From positions 46,689,889-46,753,888 of the forward strand of contig VDFB02000003.1 of NCBI GenBank assembly GCA_007258455.2: a stretch of 64,000 nt of DNA, read 5' to 3'. Under the pieces are notes generated by a model. The model did no database searches. It was not told the DNA's origin and saw only the letters and a list, made by a program, of their open reading frames with translations. Positions 1 to 12,190 of this stretch are shown here, piece by piece. How positions within the stretch are numbered: the stretch's first letter is position 1; each line of letters starts with the position of its first letter. A program made the translations under genes and the position numbers. The stretch comes from Sequoia sempervirens (Eukaryota > Streptophyta > Pinopsida > Cupressales > Cupressaceae).

Positions 1-432
1 CATGGGAATAAGATTGGATTGTTGTTGATGTTTGTTATTCTCATGGATAGGTATTGAAGCACTTTCATGGGCGATAAAGCTTATATGGATAGGACCTGGA
101 GACTTTTGAAAAGGCGGGCAAGGAATTCAAAGTTTGTTGCAACGAATTTGAAGTCAGTGAGGCCCTCTGAAGTGAATTAAGAGGTAATTTGAAACCCTCA
201 TTGTCGAAAGTAAGCTGATAGGAAACATAGGAATATTCCATTCTCAGTAGGTAAACTTCAAATTAATGTAAGATAGATCTCAGAACAATGACTCATTATA
301 TCCTCTTCTTTCTATTATGGTTTGTACTAAAAGTGACTACTTTCAACAATGTTTTGGCATCTCTATTTTTAGATTTATGTTTTTTTCTTTAAATTAGAAA
401 CTATATTAATATGGGAATGCATAATATTATAG

Positions 433-2886
433 ATGTATGAGTGTCAAAGGTTGACTACGGATCAATATCATGCATATGATGAGAGATTAGCTGATGAGAG
501 GGACATTGACAAATATCCATGTCCATGCAAAAATTATCTTGGTGGAAACGTGAAAAAAAGAAATATGATTTATCAACATATGATAAGATATGGGCATAGT
601 GGTATAAGCCCTTGGGATAACAATTATTATGAAGATATGATAGAATTTCAGACTGTGAGAGCTAAAGAGGCAACAAACATAGATGAAGTGGCACCAAACA
701 TAGATGAAGAGACATAAATGTTTGACGAAGGGTTTGAAGTTGATAGAATGTTGAATGAGGGTCTAAACGATGATTGGGCCAAGTCAATGGATGATGATTT
801 AAAGCTTTTGTATGCTAATTGCAAGTTAAGTCATTTGAAAACACTCCTTCAAATTATTAACTTGCAAGTGGTGCATGGTTGGACAAATGAGAGTGTAGAA
901 AAGTTATTGGCATTATTAAGTTCATTTTTACCAGCTGACTCAACATTGCCAACAAAACGAAGTCAATGTAAAAAGAAAATCAATAATCTTGGCTTGGGGT
1001 ATGAAAACATCCACACATGTGTGAATGGTTGTGTATTATTTCGCAAAAATCTTGCAAATGAGAGTGAATGTCCGAAATGTCATGAAATGAGGTATAGAAA
1101 AGGGTTGAAATTAGTTCTGGTTCCTAGAAAGGTTCTTCACCACTTTCTGATAATCCCACGATTACTTCAAATGAATAGGTGCAGAGACATTGTTGAACTT
1201 ATGCAGTGGCATGCCCAAAATAAGAGCACTAATGGAAAATAGCGACATGTGCCTGATTCTAAGACGTGGATGGAATCTGATAACAGATGGCCCGATTTTT
1301 CTCAAGATCCTCAAAATATAAAGTTGGGTTTAGCTCTAGATGGGGTGAACCCATTCTCAAATCAAAGTACTAAATGGTCAACTTGACCAGTGTTTCTAAT
1401 AAATTATAAATTACCTCCATGGTTAGCAACTAAACCATTTTTCTTAATGTTATCATTGATTATACCAGGAAAGAAAAGTGTGACTTCAAATACAATAGAT
1501 GCTTATCTAGAGCCATTCAATGATGAGCTAATGGAATTGTGGAAAGGAATTGAAGAAATTCAATCTTTAAGGGATGGTCATTTAATCAAATTCACTTTAA
1601 GAACTTCCTTATTGTTTATGATTCATGATCTTCCTGCATATGGCACATTGTCTAGTCTCTCTATTCATGGATACCATGCATGTCTTGCTTGCAAATTTAA
1701 GGATTTTGTGAGGCACTCAAGAAGTTTGTGTAAGTGTATTTATTGTGGACATCATCTTTACCTTAAAATGGATAATCCATATCATCGAAAAAAAACACGT
1801 TTCAATGGTCAAGAAGAGAATCGTGAAGCGCCATTTCTAATAACAGGTGATTACATTGTGGAGAATGAACAAAAAAGAATGTCATTTATTGAAAATGATG
1901 GGATTGCTGGTAGTAGATATGATCCATGTAATGAAATCGGTGTAAAACAGTTGTGCATATTGTATAAGTTGCCATATTTTAAGGATATAGCCATTAGGCA
2001 TACTCTTGACTTTATGCATACTGAGAAAAATATAGCTTATGCTATTATAGAAACTCTTTTTGGTGCTCTTGATACTATTTCATCACGTGAAGACTTTCGA
2101 GAAATAAAGATTCGGCGAACTCTTTGGGTTGAAAAATATGATTATGAAAAATATAGAAAACCTAGTGCTCCTTATGTTTGGACAAAGGAACAACGTGCAC
2201 AATTATTAGAGTTAATGTCTCAAACTCGCTTTCCCACTGGATATGTAAGTAGCAACATCAGAAACCAAACTAACATTAATAGCTTAAGAGGCCTCAAGAC
2301 CCATGACTATCATGTCATAATCGAGAATATTTTACCTATTGTGGTAAATATATCAAGTTTGGCAAAGGGGCCAAGATTGGAAATTATAAGGTTGGGCCTA
2401 ATATTAAAGAGAATGAGTTTACATGTATTAGATCCTTCAAACTTTGATAGTTTGAGGGAGGAGGTTGTTGAAGTCCTTTGTCTATTGGAATGAGAATTTC
2501 CACCAGCAATCTTTAACATTTCTATACATCTTTTAGTACATCTAGAATATGAACTAGAGCATTGTGGTCGAGTAAGAATGAGATGGATGTATCCTATAGA
2601 ACGATATATGAAGGTTTTGAAAAAAATTGTCCGTACTAGGGCAAAACTAGAAGGCAACATGTCTGAGGGATATCTAATGCAAGAGGCCATGGGATTTTGC
2701 ACAGAATATATGAAGGATTTTAAAAATGTCAATCAACATGCATGGGATGATGACGAAGATGAGAGAGTTGCAGGTGAAGTATTAGAAGGAAATGGATGTT
2801 GCTTCAAGCTATCATATCAAGAAAGAAGTGCAATACTTGCCTTTATTCTTCAAAACACATCTTCGTTTGATAAGTGGCATGGGTAA
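433..2886 (+). pseudogene. TNP2-like CACTA transposase, N-terminal to DUF4218 region
   Basis: One reading frame runs through the whole stretch, broken by in-frame stops near 715, 1240, 1386 and 2491. The start has the transposase-associated domain with a CPCKNYLGG motif. A Cys-rich knuckle (CPKCHEMRY) follows, then the TNP2 core with LGLALDGVNPF and PVFLINYKLPPWL, the part that in this family cuts and joins element ends. The last block has the DUF4218 signature RWMYPIERYMKVLK. Order and spacing match plant TNP2 proteins. The start at 433 is chosen because the domain begins immediately there. Family assignment is firm; the copy is dead. Confidence 0.9.
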
Positions 2887-2961
2887 AAAAAAATTACACA
2901 ATAATTTATTTACTCAATTGCATTTACACATTTATATTATTAATCTTACTATTTGTACGTC

Positions 2962-3783
2962 ATTATTCTATGTAGAAAATATGAAGAGAATCAAACTTGG
3001 ATGCAATATCGACCTCAAAGGTGCAGGTGTCATGATTTGATTGGAGCTGATTCTTTTCCAAAATTTTAAGAATGGATTGCTAATGCAATCAATGATGCAA
3101 AAGAAGAAGGTCAAGATAACAATAGAGGAAAGTGAGCATTCACGACCTCCACATTTATGGGCTATGTGTTTTAGTGGAATGTGGGCCTATGGTAGTCATT
3201 TAAGAGTGGAAGAAAAAGACAAAGGAAAGACAAATTGTGATTGTGTTGTTAGTGTTGAATTTCTTCATGAAATTAAGAAGAAATTTTATGTTGGATTCAT
3301 CCAAGAAATTATTCAAGTGGATTTTGGTGGAAATAGTCCTATATTATTAAAATGCAAGTGGATCCAACCATCCACAGTACAATTTAATGAGTATGGATTT
3401 GTACGTGCAAATACATTACAATTTTTATCAGAGACAGATGAGTCGTATGTTTCCCCTCTTCAAATTAACCAATCATTTCTAATTGATGATGTAAGAAGCC
3501 TAGGTTGATCATATGTCATTCAAATAGAGTCTCATTCGAGACAAAAATTTATGGAAGTTGTTGATGTAATGCCTAATGGGCAATATGTTAATTTACAAGA
3601 AACATTCGAATAAGTGGATGAAGACAATGAGGGATTGTTTGAAGAAGATATTTAGATTACCAATGAAGAAATTGGGAGAGATAATGTATTGCATGTCACT
3701 AATGAGGATGAGGAAGAAAATCAAGTAGATGCAGACATGAGTGATCAGGATTTTGATCTTGCTAGAAATGCAGATGATTATTG
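2962..3783 (+). pseudogene. TNP2 C-terminal part (DUF4216-like) with acidic tail
   Basis: After an intron-like AT-rich gap the transposase continues. An early segment reading WMQYRPQRC is frameshifted near 3110 into the block LWAMCFSGMWAYGSHLRV, then GFIQEIIQVDFGG and LLKCKWIQPS, the expected DUF4216 pattern. The frame continues past stops near 3506, 3612 and 3654 into an acidic Glu/Asp-rich tail that ends near 3783. DUF4216 is the usual C-terminal module of plant TNP2 proteins, so this is the end of the same gene. Confidence 0.8.
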
Positions 3784-3989
3784 ATGAGCCCCATTTTATG
3801 ACCTTTTATGTAAGACTTTTATGTTTTAAGGACACGAAGCTTCAGACTAATACTTGTTTCAAAGCTTTAATGTTGAAAAAAATTGTTATATGAATGCAAT
3901 ATGAATATGTTTTCATATAAAAATGAGGATGCAATATCTCTGTATCAAGTTGCTAATTTATACATTATTATTTTTGTGGACATCAGGAA

Positions 3990-6262
3990 ATGAAGAAAAA
4001 TAATTTAAGGCACAAATTAGATGATAGTGATCACAATGTTGAAATTCCAGTGACAGATTATGAGTGCTTTCGTGAAGAATGTGTGGCCAAGAATAATGAA
4101 TATTTATCACGTCTTGGTTTGACGTCAAATAGGCAAGTTGTAAATCCACTAAGTAGTAAATTATTTGTTTAATATTGTTTAATGAAATTTTATAGGCAAG
4201 AGGTTTATGTATATAAGCCATGATATGATTATTATTTTTTGTTTTATAGGCAAGAAAAAGAGAGCAGAGAAAATGCAGAGAAAAAACAAAAAAGAAGTAA
4301 AGATACAGTGTTGCCAGCTCGTAGAAGCCAACGCTTTTGTGATTCAATAAATGAAGATGGTGAAAAAAATAGTTGTGATGAAGTGAAATATGTGAAGACC
4401 ACTATTGATCTACCTAGTCATGCCACATGTGATGCAGCCAAGGAGCATGAAGTTCTGGTTAATCAAAGTCATGAAGAGAGTCTGTTTGCATTTGATGTGC
4501 CTATTGAGAGTGCACTTGTCGCATCTACAACTTTTGAAGGAATTAGTGAATCAGCCAGAAATATTTGTAGTGGTGAAACAAAAGATGTACCTACTTATGT
4601 TAAAAGACAAAGATTGAGTCAAGATTTATACAAATCTACAAAGAGGAACACAAAATAAAGAATATTAGAAGGGAAGAAGCCATTCTTGGTTGAGGTATCA
4701 AGAGATGGTGAACCCATTAGGCAAAATGCTGCAAGGTGGGCCTTCGAGTTGGGCGTAAGATGTAGGGCCCATTTGGATATCTGCAAATCAAATTTTGTAG
4801 AGAAAGATCCACGAAATGTGGAATATGTTATACAAAAGGTGTTGAACTTGAGGTGAGTGCTATGAAATGTTACTTTTCCTTGATTTTGAAACCCTTCATG
4901 TATTAATGACTGTTATGATCCCAAACAGTGAACAAGCTTATAGAATAGTGAATAGACAACTGATACAATGAATGTAACCCGTAGAACAATCATTGTACCT
5001 ACTTTGTCACTTTTCAATGGGGATTGCTGGCACTTCAATACTTTATGATGCTTGACTATGTTTTAGGCCATTGTAATTGACCTTGTCAACATCTTGAACT
5101 TAGTGTGTTGCTTCTTTCATTGGATGATACCTATTGTTCTTTCTTTCATGGATCTACTGTTAACTCTTGATTATGGTTGTTGTTATTAAAAAAAGTTTCT
5201 TTTGATGTTCTTGTCACTTTCTCTTAATGTCTTCATGTTGCTTAGTAATGATATTTGCTGCTCGATCCATTAAACTCATTGTTACAGCCATAAAACTCAT
5301 TTCCCTTGCACTAAACTCACTGCTACAGCCATGAAACTCATTGCTACTACTTCTTGTTCATTGGACATCATTCCTGACTTCTTTTTGCATACTCTTACAC
5401 TATTTTCTAACAATGAAAGGATCTTTTTCTATTATTTATGTGACCTCTACATCCAACCTTATTTGTTACTCCTTTACTGTTGCTATGAAAGCCCCAGAGA
5501 AAGACTGCATTGTTTCCTCAATGACTTCTCTTAATGGTTGTCACATGTTGCCTTGATACATTTTGTTCTTTGTTCTTCTTTTATATGTCATCATTGACAG
5601 GGTTATGTTTCAGAGCTTTAATGCCACTGTTTTTGTACATCCCAATGTATTTCACCTTGCAGTAGTAGTACTAGTGCTCTCATATTTCATTCTTTATTTT
5701 TGTGCATTAGCTACCTTTTTATGTGTAATAGTGTTGTCATAACCTTATGTGTCTGGTATGTGTGCATGGTAATGCAGTGTTTACACTTGTGGCCTTTGTA
5801 TCTGATTAGCATGAAGCTAATAGTAACATTGTAAGCATTGCTATGAGTGTTGGTTTTTTAGTAAATTATATCATTGCAATTATTTTTGAAAATTTTCTTT
5901 TGCAATTATTTTAACACACACATGCAAGTACTATTTAAGTAAGTAATGGTTGTTTTATTATGCAAATAAGGGTAATCATTACTTATCTAATATAATGTGT
6001 TTTTTTTTTCTTTTTGCAGAAATGTATTGATGATAAACTCAAAGAGGGGGATAAAGTTAGGGTGTTGGATCCATTTGATGGTGATTTTGCGGGCATTGGG
6101 CAGATTCACTCCCTATCTATTTACATGGAGTCAACTTGAAAGGAACAGGAGATGCAAATGTAAACATTTTAAAGGTCACAAGTAACATACCCCTTGTTTA
6201 TGAAGACAAAATAGATGGATTTGTTCGTCTGAAAGAGAAAGAGGGAACCTTCACATGGTGAC
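3990..6262 (+). pseudogene. Second CACTA ORF (plant transposase-like), with introns
   Basis: Three coding pieces are visible. Piece one (3990-4172) has FREECVAKNNEYLSRLGL. Piece two (4239-4857) has a basic patch and LPARRSQR, then, after one stop at 4656, GEPIRQNAARWAFELGVRC. It ends at a good splice donor (AG/GTGAGT, 4857). Piece three starts after a pyrimidine-rich tract and CAG near 6019 and reads EGDKVRVLDPFDGDFAGIG, then shifts frame. These resemble the DNA-binding second protein that accompanies TNP2 in many plant CACTA elements, and the last piece resembles its C-terminal domain. That assignment rests on pattern memory. The 4857-6019 gap is a probable intron and shows nothing else recognisable. 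Confidence 0.6.
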
Positions 6263-6485
6263 TACTAAAATATTTGAAAATAATGACATAGTTGAACATG
6301 TTTATCATGTACTAGTTAATGTTAGACATCTTGGCTCACTGCTTTATGCAGTATTTTGAATGCGTTGTTTAAGGATCTTAATTATCATGGTGTATTTGAA
6401 AGAGTTGGAAACTCTTAGAAAACTTTTACATTTCTCATTATATTTACATATATACTTTTAGACAACTTTGACATGTTGTAACTTG

Positions 6486-6519
6486 ATATATATAATATAA
6501 TATATATATGTATGTATAC

Positions 6520-6558
<39 letters not shown>

Positions 6559-6585
6559 TGTATATATGTATATATATATATATAT
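6486..6585. repeat. TA-rich microsatellite
   Basis: About 100 bases of alternating TA with occasional G and C (TATG, TACA) inside the 3' untranslated part of the CACTA element. Confidence 0.9.
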
Positions 6586-6817
6586 TTGCATTAAATTTTT
6601 TTTATTGCAGATTACCTTTATTTATCATGATGTTGAATCAATCTTTTAATTCTAGCATGTTGTAGCTTGTTCGTATATGTAATATTTTTATTTGCTTTTA
6701 TGTTTTAGTTCAAGTTTAATATTATGTTAGTTTTGCATTATAAAATTTATGGTATTTAATAAATTTTTCATTTCATGAATATATTTACTACCAATTAATA
6801 GAAACTAGTAAATAAAA

Positions 6818-7200
6818 ATGACTAAATTAATAACTAAATATATGACTAAAGTAATAAATAAAGTAATGACTAAATTAATTACTAAATATATGACTAAATA
6901 TATGACTAAATATATGACTAAATTAATGACTAAATATATGATTAAATTAATGACTAAATATATGACTAAATTAATAACTAAATATATGATTAAATATATG
7001 ACTAAATATATGAATAAATTAATGACTAAATATATGACTAAATTAATGACTAAATATATGACAAAGTAATGACTACCATGACTAAATAAATGACCAATTA
7101 ACAACAATCAATGACTAAATTAATGACTAAATCAATGACCAAATCAATGAAAAAATTAATGGCTAAAATCGATGACTAAATAAATGACTAAAATTGTTTA
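6818..7200. repeat. Subterminal TGACTAAA tandem array of CACTA element
   Basis: A degenerate array of 12-base units, ATGACTAAATAT and ATGACTAAATTA, with about two dozen TGACTAAA cores. It becomes sparser towards 7200, and beyond that the motif occurs in both orientations up to the terminus. CACTA elements carry short motifs of this kind just inside their ends, where the element's own proteins bind. The open frames across this block on both strands are by-products of the repeat. Confidence 0.85.
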
Positions 7201-7310
7201 GTCATAAATTTAGTGGTGTTATAAATGACTACAAATACCACTAATAGTCACATGACTAAAGTTAGTCATTTATATGCAATTTTTAGTAGTTTATTTAGTC
7301 ATATATTATT

Positions 7311-7325
7311 GTTTGTGTACTAGTG
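7311..7325. repeat. 3' terminal inverted repeat of CACTA element
   Basis: The sequence GTTTGTGTACTAGTG is the complement of a CACTA-type start, CACTAGTACACAAAC. It lies about 110 bases beyond the subterminal array, where the end is expected. Confidence 0.75.
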
Positions 7326-9162
7326 GATTGAACAGTTCGAGATAGGTGGTGTAATCATTTCCACTATCGATATAAATGCTTTGAAAACTTGTACCATAGT
7401 ACTGATCCATCATATCAAGACTATCATGGGGTGGCGATGTAATTTTAACATTCTTTATTCTCCTCGCTATATTGCACTTCTTTATTTTTCTTGTTGTGGG
7501 ACTACCGGTTAAACAATCTCATACCGCCACCCCACACACTCCACTTTGAAGCATCGCATGATAGCAAGTTACCTCCAATAGCTACGTGAACATTTACCAC
7601 CATACTGTAGTGTCACTATTTACTCCTTGTAGAGCTATAGGTTACTTTCATTGTTAAGTGTTTCCTTACAACTACCTCATGCTTCTTATATTTAACTATT
7701 GCAGTATAGCGGTAAACATTTTAAATTGTCTCTTATATCCTGCCATCTTGCACATACCTCTATTGACTGGCGATATTGCAGTAAAGGTTTACACTACTTT
7801 CTTTTCCATACCAGCCCACCAAGGACCTTTAGAATTGAACATATGCCGCAATGGGGGTGTGACAATGAATTTTTTATGCATTTGAGGTGGGAATATGGGG
7901 GTATATCACGGATGCAATATTTTAGATATCATTTTATTTGAAATATTGAACAATTTTCTAATCTTTGAAGCCTTTTAGATCTTTGTTTTGGCTTTTCAAT
8001 GTCAGTAAAACCTAAAAGGTTATTTTTCTATTTGTAGTGATTAAGTTTAGGAAGGTAGATAAATTTTAACATAGGAATCAAGGCTCCATTTATTGGGTTC
8101 AAGGTCAGCTATGATGGTGTAATTAGGAAAATTTTGGATGTTGTAACACCCTGATAATTTATATCTATCATATTTATCCATTTTGAAGTCCAAAATTTAT
8201 AAGTTGGCAATTAATTACAAATTTTAATAGTCTTGAATTTCTTTTACAGTTTAATGCAATTAGGGAGTTATGTGTCTTTATATGTGGATTTGAGATAATA
8301 ATGCGCTATTCTATGATGGTCAGGTGCTCTACCAAAGAATTACTTGCTACAAATGAAGATTTTAATGATATTGTTAAATTTTTAAGTGGTATTTTAAAAT
8401 ATATAGCAAGATATCTTTCTTCATATATTATAGAGTGATTCCCTCGAGATGAAATAATTGAAGCCATTTCTAGTATGTGTCCTCAATTTTGGGTCCTAGG
8501 CCACCATCAACCATACTTATTTCATACGAAAGTAATTACCGTGGTGAAAAACCTTTCAAAAAGTTCAAAATACAATGGATAGAATAGAGAAGGAATTATA
8601 AATATAACTAAGCTTAGATAAACAAACTACCCATTTTGCAATAACTATGATTGAATAGTTTGACTCCATGGAGATCTCCTACAAGTAGGATCAATAACAA
8701 GGGTTTGGGAAACCTTTAGTCAGAGTGAAATATGGTGTGATTCATTATCAAAATATTTCAAACTTGTTGATTTATGTCAAACAATGATATTGGGGTCGGT
8801 GGAGGACAAGAGAGTTTTGAGTGCATTGGGGTTTTTGAAATCAAAGATAAGAAAAAAACTAGGAAAGAAGTTGGGAAATTGCTTGAGGATGTATACAACT
8901 AGGTATGATATCTAAAATTTTCCTTTTGAAATGCCACTCACAATTTAGAATTCATATGTGAAAGAAGAGGGTTGTGCAACACTTCAAACATTAGTGGTAG
9001 TGGCAAAAATGATAGTGACACAATGAATGTTGAACGTGAGATGCAGTTAAGCGGACATATGCAGGGTCAAGAAAAAAATATTAGACTCAGAGTCAAGATC
9101 ACTCTCAATATCATCATCAGAGTGAGGACCAGGAGGTGAATTGGCAAATGCAAGGGATTTGA
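7326..9162. other. No recognisable gene
   Basis: AT-rich DNA with only short open frames (for example 7658-7941, plus) that show no recognisable motif. I see no terminal repeats or promoter structure here. Confidence 0.5.
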
Positions 9163-9520
9163 CAATTTTTAGGTATTTATATTGCATTTCATGAATCATA
9201 TTCTAAACTGGCATTGATGATATTTTATATTGTATTCCATGAAATTATGAATCATATTGAATAAATTAGTGTACTACTATTTTCCACTGTTCCAAATTTC
9301 CAATGTAGAATCTAAAATTTAACTGTTGTCCACAAATTTAGCAATTTCTAGGTATTTAAATTTTATAATGCATTTCATGAATCATAGATTTATATTCCAA
9401 ATTGTAGTTGATGATATTTTATATTGCATTCCATGAAATTATGAATTATATTGAATAAATTAATGTACTACTATTTTGCACTGTTCCAATGTAGAATCTA
9501 AATTTTAAACATTGTTTTCA
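9163..9520. repeat. Direct tandem duplication, unit about 179 bp
   Basis: Two adjacent diverged copies, starting at 9163 and 9342. Each runs from CAATTT(T/C)TAGGTATTT through GATGATATTTTATATTG to CACTGTTCCA and AATGTAGAATCTAAA. No coding potential. 9521-9982 shows nothing recognisable. Confidence 0.8.
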
Positions 9521-9982
9521 AATTGGTTAATTAGTTATTAAACACAATTTTTAATTTCCATTTATTAATTCACATATTATTAATAATTTCATATTTTAAT
9601 TATGTCATATTGATAATTTTTACATGTAGTAAATGATTTGTCATTCAACTCAATGCTTAATAACATATTAACAACAATAGCATATACAACATTAGCGATC
9701 CTTTAATGTGTATCTAGTAGTAGAAACCAAAGTTTTTTTGAATTGAGAAAATGAATAATATAGATAATTTGAACACATTAATGAATTTGAGTTTTGTATT
9801 AATTTTCAAATGAAGGAATACATAGAGGAAATGCAAAATCTTTCTCAAAGATAACTCTGTACAGAACTGAGTTGGAAACTCATATTATCAAATCATTCTA
9901 TCAACTTTTGTAGCATGCTCCACTACTCATTTGATGGAAGTTCCATTTGTTGTAATTGATAGTGTCTAACTTGAAAAATTGT

Positions 9983-12190
9983 TTACAATTCATGATTGAA
10001 ATTGGAACTTGACTTGAATATTTCAATAAAAGTTGTATTCAAGGTTATCAATGGTTTGATGGAATCCAAATAGTTCGCCTCATCTAGGTTTCGAGGAAAT
10101 CGGTCCAAATCAATCTTCCTTGTATCCTCCATCTTCTTTATGAAAGCATCATTTCCAATGAATTGCTCTATTGTGTCAAAAGCTGCGGGAAAACCAATCT
10201 CTATTAAGTTCCTTACCTTTTTATCCAACCTCATCTTTTTTGTAGCTTGATAAAAAAATTCGTCTATTTCACATATTCTCAAACACTTGTCAATGATAGA
10301 TGACACCTTAATTGAGGCATCAATTTGGTCATGAATTCCTTTTTATTTTAATTTATTGTCACTGACTTTGTAGATTTATTGAAAATTTTGATTTGTAATT
10401 TTCTCTCTTGAAATCACATTTCTATTGACTATGTATTTCTTGAGCTTCCTATTATGTATTGTCAAAGAATCAATCAATTGAAACAATTCACACAAATGAT
10501 AAATTCTCTATATTGTTTCCTCCTAGATCTTTTGTTTCATATGCCTCATTGTTTCTCTAAAAAATGTAGTTAACTTATTCTGACAAGAGTTTATTTAATT
10601 TTGTGATTCCCTTAGCTCTACCACCAACCTTAAATTGGTTTTTCTTTGTTTCTCTAATTTTTGTTCCCAATGTTTTTCTTTTGCCAAGTTTTGTTTTAAT
10701 TTTTTTGAAGTGTATTTTTCATCATCATATTTCTTTATGCTCTCATGTAATCTTTGCTTCAGTTCATTCAATTTCAGTTTCACCTTTGTTTGGTCACCAT
10801 CTTTTCTTGTACGTGTAGAGGTAGATTTTTAAATTATTTTTTCTAATTCATTGCTCTTGTTATCTGCTACTTTCCTCTTTGCTTTCTCATTTGCTAGGTC
10901 TACCTATAACTTTTGTATTTGAATTTTCAACTTATTTTTTCCCTCTCTTGCTTTACAATGATGTGTACACTATTTCGTTGTTCTTTTTTAAAGTATTGTT
11001 TTTTCCAAAAAAAATGTGTCTAGAAAAATCCACTTTTATATTGCTCACCTAAAATTCAAAGCATTCCATCTGACTCTCTAGTTTATTTTTAACTTTGGGA
11101 ACAATAAATATGTACTCCACGGTTTCTGTATTTGGGTCAAAAGCAAGTAAAACCCTAGTTTTTGTAGGCTCTAAAGTTATAATAGATGTATTATATATCA
11201 TTTCCTTCCTTTTTTGTTTATACATTTTTGATGTCCTTTTAAAGTCAACATTGTAATCAAAACTTGGGGCCGTAGACATAATGAAATTCTTGAATGGAGA
11301 ATGAGTATCAGTACCTATAGTGATGGGAACATCACTAATTACCTAAGATCGAGGTTGAGGATTAGCCATTGATGTTGCATTCACACTAACTGGAGGACTA
11401 GGAGTGCCTAGAAATAAATCCTTTGGGGTGGAAATGAAGGTAGTGGTATTGGTCATTGGACTTAGACTTGTCATAATCCTTTACATCTTTGGAATGCCTT
11501 GATCACTAGGTTTTTGTGTAGTATCTTCTAATGTTGGCCTATTATGTGTATTTTTTTATTGTAGCACATGTAGACCACTACTAGTACTACTACCCATACT
11601 ATCGCCACCAATGGTAGTGCCATTTGCACTAGATTCTCCACCATGTCCTAGTTGTGATTGTATCTAACCATGAGGAGTTAAAGTTGTAACAAAATGAATT
11701 GTTTTGCTTGTCCTTGTATGCCCTTGGGATTTTTTATCAGCTCCAATACCTTGCAAATCACTAGGTTTTCTATGGCCTCCCTATATTGGCACCTAAATTC
11801 CTTGTCCTTTGGACCCTAAACCACCACCTTCATAACCCATTTTTTTGGCTATGGTTGCTCCTAAAGTATTTGTTTGTTTTATGGTCTCACTTAAACCACG
11901 TTTAATTTTTTTGGCATATTGTACACTTTGTTCTTTCCTATCATCATCAAATTCATCATCAATTTGTTGAACTTCAGAGCAATGCTCTTTATCCCACAAA
12001 TCACTAAACTCATAATCTTCTTGGATCTCTTCAAACACTGCACTAGTTTTTGGTTCACCTAGATCCTTCCTCATAGACCAAAAGACAATAATTTTTTATT
12101 GTGTCCATTTTTCTTCTGTACAAGCCCTTCTTAGAGAATCTGGTATTTTTATAGTAGATTTTCAATCACCTTTTTCATAAAAATTATAAT
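9983..12190 (-). pseudogene. Unrecognised large protein, copy 2, C-terminal half (G-patch + coiled coil)
   Basis: Read on the minus strand from the element 1 insertion site. An acidic segment (QQIDDEFDDDRKEQS) leads to a G-patch motif, IAKKMGYEGGGLGSKGQGI, at about 11796-11852. A Thr/Ser/Gly-rich linker with stops follows, then a block starting STAPSFDYNVDFKRTSKMYK that contains LLAFDPNT (11049-11279). After a frame change comes a long Lys/Glu-rich coiled coil (about 10960-10450), then a C-terminal block with FYQATKKMRLDKKVRNLI, ending at 9983. G-patch motifs usually bind RNA or activate DEAH-box helicases. I do not recognise the whole protein, and no RT, integrase or transposase motif accompanies it. 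Several in-frame stops make this copy a pseudogene. Confidence 0.6.
12186..12190. other. Target-site duplication of element 1, left copy (ATAAT)
   Basis: ATAAT directly precedes the left LTR, and the identical ATAAT (19959-19963) directly follows the right LTR. A 5-bp duplication is standard for LTR-element integration and fixes the element's ends. Confidence 0.9.

Larger units (their letters stand above)
1..7325 (+). mobile_element. CACTA (En/Spm) DNA transposon, decayed, 5' end outside window
   Basis: A TNP2-type transposase and a second coding block lie on the plus strand. They are followed by an AT-rich subterminal repeat field and a terminus ending in TAGTG, the complement of CACTA. No CACTA start is visible upstream of the first ORF, so the 5' terminus is either left of the window or lost. 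CACTA elements make 3-bp target duplications; GAT follows the terminus, but the partner cannot be seen. All coding parts carry nonsense codons or frameshifts, so this copy cannot make its own transposase. Confidence 0.85.

Noticed and set aside
6805..7107. Overlapping ORFs on both strands (LVIYLVINL and MTKYMTK repeats)
   Set aside because: Both are direct translations of the 12-bp subterminal repeat; no non-repeat coding content.
7311..7325. Reading the whole 1-7325 region as a resident plant gene with exons
   Set aside because: Domain content (TNP2, DUF4218, DUF4216) plus the TAGTG terminus explain it as a CACTA element.
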